Shown piece after piece: positions 9,421-17,838 of a DNA stretch of 43,615 nt. This DNA comes from Chloroflexota bacterium (lineage in GTDB: Bacteria > Chloroflexota > Chloroflexia > JAMCWQ01), in NCBI GenBank assembly GCA_023480825.1, contig JAMCWQ010000098.1, forward strand, positions 1 to 43,615, given 5' to 3'. The notes under the pieces are model-generated. The model did not search any database. It was not told the origin of the DNA and worked only from the letters and a program-made list of their open reading frames with translations. The position numbers and the translations under genes were made by a program. Every line of letters begins with the position of its first letter. Position 1 is the first letter of the stretch.

Positions 9421-9447
9421 CGGGCGGGGACAAGCCGCCGCCCCTAC
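9421..9447 (+). repeat. REP-like hairpin, plus orientation
   Basis: CGGGCGGGGACAAGCCGCCGCCCCTAC; same family as 8713, 8799, 1889 and 22894-23001. Confidence 0.65.
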
Positions 9448-9458
9448 GTTTCAAGGTT

Positions 9459-9504
9459 GCCGGCCTGGCGGCCGGCGCCCCGATAAATCGGGACCTACAG
9501 GGTC
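9459..9504 (+). repeat. Second dispersed palindromic repeat (GCCGGCCTGGCGGCCGGC + CCCGATAAATCGGG)
   Basis: GCCGGCCTGGCGGCCGGCGCCCCGATAAATCGGGACCTACAGGGTC; partial copies at 5524-5570, 22621-22660 (reverse) and 39541-39592. Confidence 0.75.
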
Positions 9505-9514
9505 ACCTTCCTCG

Positions 9515-11677
9515 TCACCCTCCTGCCGCGGGTAGGGTGATCACCTGGTCGGCGAAGTGATCGTATTGGTCTGAGCAGGTGAAGAGCAGAACCTGGTACC
9601 CTTGCGAAATCTCCTTCAGCAGCTCCATGGCCCTCTGCCTCCGACCGGCGTCAAAGGTAACAAATGGATCGTCGAGCAGAATAGGCGGCTTGCGGCCGTT
9701 CAGGACCAAGCGCATCAGTCCCAACCGGGCAGCCAGGTAGAACTGGTCGATGGTCGCCCGGCTGAGAGCGGTGATAGGCACCGGCCCGCCACTGTCCGGA
9801 GAGACGACGCTGATAGACAAGGTGTTCCGGTCGATGGACATGGGGGATAGAAAAGCGCGGGCCATCCTCTCTACATGTTGCCCGACTTCCGCCTCCAAGG
9901 CCACGGTGGCGGATACCATTGTCTCCGAGTGCGCCTGCCGGATTCCTTCGATGGCCAGCTCCACAACGCGCTTGCGCCGCATGAGGATGTCGAGCCGGTG
10001 TTGTAGCTCTCCCGCTTTCTCCTCCAGCGTGGTCAGCTCCTCGGGGTCCAACTTCGCGGTGTCGATGGCCCCTTTCAGACCCGAGATCTCGTCGCGCAGG
10101 GAGCTTTGCTGCCTTTGGAGTCCACTCAAGTCCATTTTCAGCCGGCCCAGAACACCGGCCGGGTCGGAGTCCTGTCCGGCGGCTCCACTGCTCTCGTCGA
10201 AAACGTAGCGCCGTATTGGCTGGAGGAGCGTCGACCGCAACTGCAGCAGGGCGTCCCGCCGCTGCTGGATCTCCAGAGCTAATAAGGAATGCTTTTCCTC
10301 GAAGCGCTTCCAAGGCGACGCCCAGGCAGCCGGCGGGGTATCTGGAGGTATTCCAAGGGTAGCGGCAAGCTCGGTGCGCGCCGCCGCCAGAGTGGCAGTA
10401 GCGCCCAAATAGCGATTCCGGCCCTCGGCCAATTCATTTGCAGACGAGAACCCGTACTTCTGTAGCACTTGGTCCAGCGCCGTCCTCGTGCCAGCCACGG
10501 CGCGCCGGTGCTCGTCGAGCTCGCTTTCCAGGGCCCGGGCCACCAGGTATTCTCGCATCTGCAGCGCCGAATAGACGACGCCGCAGAGCCCGGCGATGGC
10601 TAGTATTGCCAGGTAAGGGGCGGCGAAGAACCCGGCCATCCCGGCGACTAGCAGGGCGATGCTGACGGCCAGTAGAGCCGGGGCGATCCGCCCCCGCCCG
10701 CCACCCAGTTTCCGGTATCGCTGCTCCTGCTTTTCCAGCAATTGCTCCTCGGCCTTGAGGCGGGCGGCCAAATCACCTGCTTGGGAGAGATCGGGCTCTG
10801 CTTTGGCGAAGGCTGCCAGCTCCTCGAGCTCCCGGGTCGCGCTTCGTATGCGGTCGCACTGCTCGGTGGCGAGCCGGAACCGGGCATATTTCTCCATCAA
10901 TTGCCCAATTTCGTCCTTCAGGTCGACGGCTCGCCGGTTGGCTTGCAGCATCTCTTCTTGGTGAGCTGTCTCCTCTTCGATGCGGCTCATTTCCTGGAGC
11001 TTGTCCGCCAGCCGGGCTTTCTGGCCGTCAAGGGCGGCGAGTTGGGCGGAAAGCTCCTGGCGACGGTTTTCCACCTGGTCCAGCTCATCCCGGAGCTGTC
11101 TTACCGGACCGGGGTTCTTCGCGGGAGAAGACAAACCCACGGAGAGAGAGCGCAAATACTCCTCCAGCTTCTGGACCGCCGAAGACGAGCTTACGTCGTT
11201 CCCTCCGGTGACGGTCGCTTGCAGCCGGTCACTCAGCTCTCGCCGCCCTTCGGCAACATCCGGCAGCTCGTCGTGAGCCACGCAGGCGGTGCTGGAAAAT
11301 AAGGCTTTCGTGGAGCATCCAAGCCAGTCTGCCAGCCGGGAGGCTATAGCCTTGGCATCGGTCAAGGGGGTGGGCAAAGCCTGCCCCGATAGCGACTGGA
11401 CGTGATTTTCGAAATCACGCTGCAGCAGGTAAGTCTCGCCATCCACCTCAAAATCCAGCGCCAGCTCATACATGTGCTCCGACTGCCATTTCATCAGCTC
11501 GCGCAGCGTCCGGTTGCTCGATTTCGCGTTCTCGAAGAGGCAGGTCTGGATCGCGGCGTGGACAGTGGATTTCCCGGCCTCGTTGGGACCTTTGATGATG
11601 TTGATGCCCGGCCCGGCGGAGGTTTCCAACTCTCCGAAGCGCTTGAAGCGTTTTGCAGTTAGGCGGCGGATTATCAC
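9515..11677 (-). CDS. YhaN/SbcC-like AAA ATPase with coiled coil and central transmembrane segments
   Basis: 720 aa; Walker A 'GPNEAGKST'; hydrophobic centre 'IAPALLAVSIALLVAGMAGFFAAPYLAILAIAGLCGVVYSAL'; C-terminal 'PILLDDPFVTFDAGRRQRAMELL' (Walker B); 4-bp overlap with the phosphoesterase gene. Confidence 0.85.
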   Translation of the reverse strand: MIIRRLTAKRFKRFGELETSAGPGINIIKGPNEAGKSTVHAAIQTCLFENAKSSNRTLRELMKWQSEHMYELALDFEVDGETYLLQRDFENHVQSLSGQALPTPLTDAKAIASRLADWLGCSTKALFSSTACVAHDELPDVAEGRRELSDRLQATVTGGNDVSSSSAVQKLEEYLRSLSVGLSSPAKNPGPVRQLRDELDQVENRRQELSAQLAALDGQKARLADKLQEMSRIEEETAHQEEMLQANRRAVDLKDEIGQLMEKYARFRLATEQCDRIRSATRELEELAAFAKAEPDLSQAGDLAARLKAEEQLLEKQEQRYRKLGGGRGRIAPALLAVSIALLVAGMAGFFAAPYLAILAIAGLCGVVYSALQMREYLVARALESELDEHRRAVAGTRTALDQVLQKYGFSSANELAEGRNRYLGATATLAAARTELAATLGIPPDTPPAAWASPWKRFEEKHSLLALEIQQRRDALLQLRSTLLQPIRRYVFDESSGAAGQDSDPAGVLGRLKMDLSGLQRQQSSLRDEISGLKGAIDTAKLDPEELTTLEEKAGELQHRLDILMRRKRVVELAIEGIRQAHSETMVSATVALEAEVGQHVERMARAFLSPMSIDRNTLSISVVSPDSGGPVPITALSRATIDQFYLAARLGLMRLVLNGRKPPILLDDPFVTFDAGRRQRAMELLKEISQGYQVLLFTCSDQYDHFADQVITLPAAGG

Positions 11678-12792
11678 CGGAGCACCTCCCGGCCTTGGAG
11701 AAGGGCGACCCCCAGCCGCAGCGCTTCTTCATATTCAGAGGCCTCTCCGGCGCTCGCCGAGGCAATGCGTTGTTGCATGAGCCGCACATAGCGGCCCACC
11801 ACTGTCTCTGGAGCGAAAGAGTTGATATCGACCTCGCTCAGGGCGGCATGGGAATGGTCCACTATTCTCAGAGCGAAGAACTCATCCTCCAGCGCTCTCT
11901 CCATTTCCTCAACATCCAACTGAAAGTCGAGAGCCTGCAATCCCTCGAGGCTGACCTCCAGTATGAGGCTTCTATCGGCCAGAGCGGCGATGGACTCGCG
12001 AACCGCGGCGGGCGATATTGCCGTATCCAGGGGTATTCGCAGGCGCTCGAAACGGCGCGACCCAACTTGAACTGGCTGGATAGAGACATCGCCGCTACGC
12101 TCGATATTCACAAGGACCACCTTCCCCGCTCCTGCTTGATCGAGATCGATCACTTCCGGCGCGCCGGAGTAGCAGGCTTTGGTGGAGCCACAGGTGAATT
12201 CGGAGAAGGAGTGCCAATGGCCAAGGGCCAGGTAATTCAGGCCGCTGGCTGCCACCTCCTCCCGGGTGACCATTAGGCTGTCACCTTCGACCCGGTCCGG
12301 AATATGGAACGAGCAATGCGCGATCCCGATTTGCAGCGCCGCCTCTTCCAGACGAAGGGACCGCAGGGGGCTGACCCCGGCTCCATCGGGCGGAAGCAAG
12401 CCGTATACGACGGCATCCAGCTCGGGAAGACGTAGGGTACTGGATTCGCCAGCGAGGATCCTGAGCGCCGGGCAGTGCCCGGCGAAATCGTAGGCATTGT
12501 AGACGGAACGCGGTTCGATGGGGTCGTGAGTGCCGGGAATAAGGCAGGTAGTGATGCCGGCATCTCCAACCTTCCTAAGAATTCTTATTGCTTCTTGCAC
12601 ATAGAAGGGAGGCGGGTTGTTGGAATCGAAGAGGTCGCCGGCAATAATGAATAGGTCGGAATGCTGGGCGATGGCCAGGCTGGCGACCTGCTCGAAGGTG
12701 CGCAACAGCTGGCGGCGATGCTCCTGTCCCTTGTCCCCAAGGCTGAGAAATTTGGCGCCGAGATGAACGTCGGCGGTATGGAGAATCCTCAT
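11674..12792 (-). CDS. YhaO/SbcD-like metallophosphoesterase (DNA repair exonuclease family)
   Basis: 372 aa; 'MRILHTADVHLGAKF', 'IIAGDLFDSNNP', 'IPGTHD', 'LALGHWHSF' Mre11/SbcD motifs. Confidence 0.9.
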   Translation of the reverse strand: MRILHTADVHLGAKFLSLGDKGQEHRRQLLRTFEQVASLAIAQHSDLFIIAGDLFDSNNPPPFYVQEAIRILRKVGDAGITTCLIPGTHDPIEPRSVYNAYDFAGHCPALRILAGESSTLRLPELDAVVYGLLPPDGAGVSPLRSLRLEEAALQIGIAHCSFHIPDRVEGDSLMVTREEVAASGLNYLALGHWHSFSEFTCGSTKACYSGAPEVIDLDQAGAGKVVLVNIERSGDVSIQPVQVGSRRFERLRIPLDTAISPAAVRESIAALADRSLILEVSLEGLQALDFQLDVEEMERALEDEFFALRIVDHSHAALSEVDINSFAPETVVGRYVRLMQQRIASASAGEASEYEEALRLGVALLQGREVLR

Positions 12793-13044
12793 CGGTTGAT
12801 CTCCGCGACGAAAGATGGAAGTTTGCCCTTATGAGGGTACGGCCACGCTGCCCGAGACGAGCATCCTCACCGTCGGGGCCGCTCCGCGAGTATAGCACCG
12901 GAGGGGGGAAAGTCAATAGAAGGCCGGTTCCCCTCTTACCCAATGCTGTCTTCCGCCCCGTAACCCGGCGGCCCCCCTCTGGACGGGCCAGCATGACACA
13001 AGCCGCACATCCGTTGTATATTTGATGGGGAGGAGTTCCGAATC

Positions 13045-14769
13045 ATGTCCAACGCGGAGATCTCCGAGATCCTGAACCGCATCGCCGAGTTGCTGGAGAT
13101 CAAGGGGGAATCGCGCTATCGCATCTACGCCTACCAGCGCGCCGCCGAAGCAATAGCCAGCGAGCCGGTCGATGCCCGAACCTTGATGGAACAGGGCAGA
13201 CTTGAGAATGTGCCGGGCATCGGGAAAAGCATCGCCGCCAAAATCACCGAACTGCTGAAGACCGGCCACTTAAAGTATTATGAGGACCTGCAGGCCGGTT
13301 TGCCCAGCGCCATAGTGCACTTGATGGAGGTCCCCGGCATCGGCCCCAAGACGGCCATGAGGCTCTACAATGAGCTGGGTATAACCTCCGTTGCAGAGCT
13401 GGAGGCGGCGGCTAGAGCCGGTCGAATAAGCGGCCTGCCGGGCTACGGTCCCAAAACGGAAGAGAACATCCTTCGCGATGTCCACAACCTGCGGCTGCAT
13501 GAGGAGCGCAGGCTGTTGGGAGAAGTGCTTCCGGTGGTCGCGGATATGATCGCCGCGCTCCGGTCCGTTCCCGGCATACGCAATATCGTGCCGGCGGGGA
13601 GCATCCGGCGAATGGAGGAAACCGTCGGGGACATCGACCTCGTAGCCACTGCCGGCGACCCGGCCAAAGCCGTCCAGGCTTTTGTGAAGTTGCCGCAGGT
13701 GCGCGAGGTGCTGGGGCAGGGCCCAACCAAGGCAACGGTTGTCCTTCGCAATGGCATACAGGCGGACATACGGGTTGTTCCCGATGAGGCCTTCGGCTCG
13801 CTGCTGCAGCACTTCACCGGCAACAAAGCGCACAACATCATCCTCCGGGAATACGCTAAGTCCAAGGGCTATAGCATTAGCGAGTACGGGATCACCGACC
13901 TCAGGACCGGCACGATCAAGCCCTATGCTGACGAAAATGAGGTTTATGAGTCTCTGGGGCTGCAGCCCATGCCGCCGGAGATCCGGCTGGGCACCAATGA
14001 AATAGAGCGAGCGGCCAGGCACGATATTCCCCGGCTGGTGACACTCGCCGACATCAAGGGCGACCTGCACGTCCATTCCGACTGGAGCGATGGAGTCGCC
14101 TCGATTGAAGACCTGGCTCGAGGCGCCAAGGCCATGGGCTACGAATACATAGCCATCTGCGATCATTCGGCGAGCCTGGCCATCGCCAACGGACTCAGCG
14201 CGGAGCGGCTGCGAAAGCAAATAGACACCGTTCGCCGGCTGAACGAAGCGGATCCCTCGTTCCGTATCCTCACCGGCATCGAGGCCAATATTCGCGGCGA
14301 CGGTACAGTGGAGGTGCCCGAGGAACTGCTGGGCGAAATCGATGTTGTGGTGGCCAGCATTCATTCAGGGCTCAGCCAGTCTTCTGAGAAGATAACGACC
14401 CGGCTGACCAAGGCTATCCATCAACCCTTTGTGGCCGTAATCGGCCACCCCACGGGCAGAATTCTCGGACACCGCGAGCCCTCAATGGTCGATCTGGGTG
14501 CGATCTTCGCCCAAGCCGCCGGGCAGAGAACTGCCATGGAGATCAATGGGATTCCGGACCGGCTGGACCTGCGGGACGTGCAGGCTCGCCAGGCGATGGA
14601 GGCGGGGGCCATTCTCTCCACGAATTCCGACGCCCATTCAGTTGACCAATTATCGCAGATGCTGTACGCTGTGGCAGTAGCGCGGCGTGGATGGCTCGAA
14701 GCTCGCCACATTTTGAACACCAAGCCGCTGGGCGAGCTGCTGGAATGGCTGCGAGCCCGCCGCAAGTGA
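13045..14769 (+). CDS. polX: DNA polymerase/3'-5' exonuclease PolX (Pol beta-type + PHP domain)
   Basis: 574 aa; N-terminal HhH 'NVPGIGKSIAAKI', 'PGIGPKTAMRLY', 'GSIRRMEETVGDIDLVAT'; PHP 'GDLHVHSDWSDG', 'ICDHS', 'STNSDAHS'. Confidence 0.95.
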   Translation: MSNAEISEILNRIAELLEIKGESRYRIYAYQRAAEAIASEPVDARTLMEQGRLENVPGIGKSIAAKITELLKTGHLKYYEDLQAGLPSAIVHLMEVPGIGPKTAMRLYNELGITSVAELEAAARAGRISGLPGYGPKTEENILRDVHNLRLHEERRLLGEVLPVVADMIAALRSVPGIRNIVPAGSIRRMEETVGDIDLVATAGDPAKAVQAFVKLPQVREVLGQGPTKATVVLRNGIQADIRVVPDEAFGSLLQHFTGNKAHNIILREYAKSKGYSISEYGITDLRTGTIKPYADENEVYESLGLQPMPPEIRLGTNEIERAARHDIPRLVTLADIKGDLHVHSDWSDGVASIEDLARGAKAMGYEYIAICDHSASLAIANGLSAERLRKQIDTVRRLNEADPSFRILTGIEANIRGDGTVEVPEELLGEIDVVVASIHSGLSQSSEKITTRLTKAIHQPFVAVIGHPTGRILGHREPSMVDLGAIFAQAAGQRTAMEINGIPDRLDLRDVQARQAMEAGAILSTNSDAHSVDQLSQMLYAVAVARRGWLEARHILNTKPLGELLEWLRARRK

Positions 14770-14806
14770 TGTAAGATACTCGTCCTCAGAAGAAGGGACC
14801 CCCATC

Positions 14807-16570
14807 TTGGGCGACGATTTTGCCCGGAGTCTGACAGGCCATACGCTCTGGTCTCCCGCCGCCGGGACCGCGGAGACCGGACCGGAACTGATGGTGCCCA
14901 AGGGGCTGCGAGGCCAACCTTTCGTGGTGGTGGATCTAGAGACCACAGGACCGAGTGCGCTGCTGGACCACGTCATCGAGGTAGCGGCCCTACGCGTCGA
15001 GGGAGGCCGGGTGGTCGACCGTTTTGAGAGCCTCGTGGACCCCGGCGTCTCCATCCCGCCATTCATCACCTCACTTACCGGCATAGATGACGACATGGTG
15101 CAGGGCAAGCCCAGGTGGCACGAAATCGCGCCCTCGTTATTCGCCTTCCTCGCCGGGGCGATCTTCGTGGCTCATAACGCGGGATTCGATCACGGCTTCC
15201 TGAAACAGGAGTTTCGCCGGCTGAAAATGACCTACGACAGCCAGCGGCTGTGCACCGTCCGCTTGTCCCGGCGCGTCTTTCCGGGGCTGGGCAGCTACTC
15301 GCTGGACTCGATTATCTCCCACCTCGGCATCAACTGCTCCAGCCGCCACCGGGCGGGCGGCGACGCCGATGCGACCTGTGAGCTGCTGCTAAGGATACTG
15401 TCGGAGATGTCCGGATTTGGCATCGAGGAGGCGGAGGATTTGCTCCGCTTCCAGGAGACGCCCAGCCGGAAATGCGCCGATATGCGCGATGGCGAGCGTC
15501 TGGTGGCCCATCTGCCTTCCGCCTGTGGCGTGTACATGATGAAGGACGAGCAGGGCCATGTCATCTACGTCGGCAAGTCCACGAACATTCGCCGGCGGGT
15601 GCGTGAGCATTTCCGGGCAGAGACCAACGGGCAGCGGCGGCTGCGCAAGCGCCTGCGCTTTGTCAAGCAGGTGGACTACATCGAGACCGCTTCGGAGCTC
15701 GAGGCGCTGCTTGTGGAATCCCGCCTTATCAAGCACTGCCTGCCGGAGGGCAACAAACTCCAGCGAGATTACGAATCCTACCCCTTCATCAAGATCAATA
15801 TCAATGAGAAATTCCCGCGGGTGGAGTTCACCCGCGAGCCGCAGGACGATGGCGTCCGCTACTTCGGGCCCTTCACGCAATCCTCTCTTGTCGACGCCGC
15901 GGTAGACGCCGTGCGGGATGAATTCCGCCTGCGCACCTGCGCCCGGCGCTTTGGCCAGAAGGAAGGTAGCTGCGCCCGGCGGGATATGGGCCGCTGCCTG
16001 GCGCCGTGCTCCGGCGAAATCAGCCGGGAAGAGTACATGGAACGGATCGAAGAGGCCATGCGTCTTCTCTCGGGCCACGGGAGCACCTATCTACAGACCA
16101 TGGAAGAGCGGATGAATACCTTTGCCGAGGAATGGCGCTTCGAAGAGGCGGCCGCGCTTAGGGACCGCATAGCCGCTTTGCGGGCCCTGGTGCAGGTGCA
16201 AGAGAAGCTCAACTCCGTCGGCTGTTACGACCTCGTGGCGCTGATGCCCTCGGCGCGGTCCGGTTGGATCCAACTATTCCTGATCCGCCAGGGCCGGCTG
16301 GCGATGCAGGTGGCCTGCCCGCAGGACATCGAGCCGGAAGACGTGCGAAGGCTTTTGCACCAAGTGTATTCGCCGGAGCACCGGACCATGGCCATCTCCA
16401 AGGACGAGGTGGACGAGATGCATATCATCGCCGACTGGCTGCGCCGCGGCGGCGAGGCCCTCCGCAAAATCCCCATTCGCCCCGAACCCGAAAGTCTGGA
16501 AGAGGTGGTGGAAGAAGTGATCCGCGAGCTCAAGAAGGGTGATGCCGCGCTGGCGGAGACTGGCGACTGA
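14807..16570 (+). CDS. DEDDh 3'-5' exonuclease fused to GIY-YIG (UvrC N-terminal-like) nuclease
   Basis: 587 aa, TTG start; DEDDh motifs 'VDLETTG', 'HNAGFD', 'HRAGGDADAT'; GIY-YIG 'GVYMMKDEQGHVIYVGKSTNIRRRVREHF'; UvrC-type cysteine cluster 'CARRFGQKEGSCARRDMGRCLAPC'; UVR-like motif 'FEEAAALRDRIAAL'; no C-terminal UvrC RNase H/HhH region. Confidence 0.9.
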   Translation: MGDDFARSLTGHTLWSPAAGTAETGPELMVPKGLRGQPFVVVDLETTGPSALLDHVIEVAALRVEGGRVVDRFESLVDPGVSIPPFITSLTGIDDDMVQGKPRWHEIAPSLFAFLAGAIFVAHNAGFDHGFLKQEFRRLKMTYDSQRLCTVRLSRRVFPGLGSYSLDSIISHLGINCSSRHRAGGDADATCELLLRILSEMSGFGIEEAEDLLRFQETPSRKCADMRDGERLVAHLPSACGVYMMKDEQGHVIYVGKSTNIRRRVREHFRAETNGQRRLRKRLRFVKQVDYIETASELEALLVESRLIKHCLPEGNKLQRDYESYPFIKININEKFPRVEFTREPQDDGVRYFGPFTQSSLVDAAVDAVRDEFRLRTCARRFGQKEGSCARRDMGRCLAPCSGEISREEYMERIEEAMRLLSGHGSTYLQTMEERMNTFAEEWRFEEAAALRDRIAALRALVQVQEKLNSVGCYDLVALMPSARSGWIQLFLIRQGRLAMQVACPQDIEPEDVRRLLHQVYSPEHRTMAISKDEVDEMHIIADWLRRGGEALRKIPIRPEPESLEEVVEEVIRELKKGDAALAETGD

Positions 16571-16603
16571 TTCTTGGCACATCTCTTGCGTCCACTACTC
16601 GCC

Positions 16604-17023
16604 ATGAAAGCGTATGTGTACATCGACGGCGACGGTGTGGGAGACAAGCTCGAAGGATACATCATCAACAACGACCTCCAGAGAGCGGCGGAGCTCAGCA
16701 CCCGAATAAACGAGAACCTAAAGGAGATGATCGCCACTCTCCTGGCAAGAGATGTGGAGATCTTCTTTGCAGGCGGAGACAACGTCTTCGCTTGCCTGGA
16801 CCTGGACCGCGAGCTACTGCACCGGCTCTTGAACTCATTCCTCAATTGGACGGGCATCACGGCTTCCGCCGGGGTGGGGACGACACCCGCCGAAGCCTTC
16901 CTGGCCTTGCGGGCCGCCAAGGCCTTGGGTGGTGGCCGGCTCATTGTCCGTGGACTGGACGGCAGCGAAGAAAGAGACCGCACCGGCCAGGCCATCCATG
17001 CGGGGGCGGACGAGGCGCCGTAG
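16604..17023 (+). CDS. Stand-alone GGDEF/Cas10-palm protein, mCpol-like (minimal CRISPR polymerase) candidate nucleotide second-messenger synthase
   Basis: ATG at 16604 preferred over TTG at 16574; 139 aa 'MKAYVYIDGDGVGDKLEGYIINNDLQRAAELSTRINENLKEMIATLLARDVEIFFAGGDNVFACLDL...GITASAGVGTTPAEAFLALRAAKALGGGRLIV': D-G-D motif, then GGD about 50 residues later, then SAGVG..EA...L..AK as in palm-domain cyclases. Confidence 0.7.
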   Translation: MKAYVYIDGDGVGDKLEGYIINNDLQRAAELSTRINENLKEMIATLLARDVEIFFAGGDNVFACLDLDRELLHRLLNSFLNWTGITASAGVGTTPAEAFLALRAAKALGGGRLIVRGLDGSEERDRTGQAIHAGADEAP

Positions 17024-17109
17024 ATCGCGTAACGAGAGAGGCCCTCAGACAGCCCCTTTGACAGGACAAAATTCCGATGATGACTGCCTGACAGGAGGAG
17101 ACAACCAGC

Positions 17110-17196
17110 AAGTCCCCCTGATAAGGGGGATTTAGGGGGTTTTATGCCTGTGCTAAGCCCTAACCCCCCTAGCCCCCTCTTGTCAGGGGGGACTTA
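17110..17196. repeat. MITE-like element with terminal palindromes (AAGTCCCCCTGATAAGGGGG ... CCCCCTCTTGTCAGGGGGGACTT)
   Basis: Inverted termini AAGTCCCC(C)CTGA; related copy at 23158-23233. Confidence 0.65.
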
Positions 17197-17271
17197 GATC
17201 CGTGCGCCGCTGCATCTTGCCCGCGGCCACTGGCTTCTGGCTACTCGTCTTCGCCCCTTGACCCGTTTCCT

Positions 17272-17838
17272 TCACTTCCCCTTCAGCTTCTTCCCGATCT
17301 CAAATGCCTTGCCGAGGTGCTCGCCGATACGCCAGTAGTTGTCGTCATGGTAGGTGAAGATTATGGGCTGCATCTTCAGCGGGTCCGGTAGCTTGTTGGT
17401 GAGGTAGCGCTCTTCGCTATAGACTGCGACGATTTCTCCGATGAATGACTCGTGCCTCCCCAGTTGCAGCGTCTGGATCAACCGGCACTCGAGATTCAGG
17501 GCACATTCCTCGATCATCGGCGCCGTCTCCAACTTGCCATAGAAGACCTTGAACAACGACGACTTGTCCACCTTGTGGCCGGACACCAGGCCGCAGTAGT
17601 CGGTAATCTCCGCCATCTCCGCTGTGGGAATGTTGACACTGAACGTCCCGTTCTCGTGAATGCCCCGGTTTGTGTAATGGGGTTTGTTGCTGGAGACGGA
17701 GATCGCCGGCGGCTTGTCGTCCATAATGCCACAGTAGGCGACCGTTAGAAACGTCGGCTTGCCATCGACGTTGGCTCCCACCAGGACGGTGGGCATCGGG
17801 TAGAGAAAAGTATTCGCGCCGATCTCGATTTTGGCCAT
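17272..17838 (-). CDS. Flavin reductase-family protein
   Basis: Start likely ATG 17838 ('MAKIEIGANTFLYPMPTVLVGANVDGKPTFLTVAYCG...'); FMN-binding split barrel 'NGTFSVNIPT', 'CRLIQTLQLGRHESFIGEIVAV'. Confidence 0.85.
   Translation of the reverse strand: MAKIEIGANTFLYPMPTVLVGANVDGKPTFLTVAYCGIMDDKPPAISVSSNKPHYTNRGIHENGTFSVNIPTAEMAEITDYCGLVSGHKVDKSSLFKVFYGKLETAPMIEECALNLECRLIQTLQLGRHESFIGEIVAVYSEERYLTNKLPDPLKMQPIIFTYHDDNYWRIGEHLGKAFEIGKKLKGK

Noticed and set aside
13270-14364. 364-aa minus-strand ORF
   Set aside because: Antisense to polX, which has full motif support; shadow ORF.
16225-16995. 256-aa minus-strand Ser/Arg-rich ORF that might be a partner of the mCpol-like gene
   Set aside because: Lies antisense across the end of the DEDDh-GIY-YIG gene and the palm gene; composition is that of a shadow ORF and it has no 2TM-beta-like layout.
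17024-17271. Searched for a 2TM-beta or other effector gene after the mCpol-like gene
   Set aside because: No ORF with membrane or sensor features; region is short and holds a MITE-like repeat.
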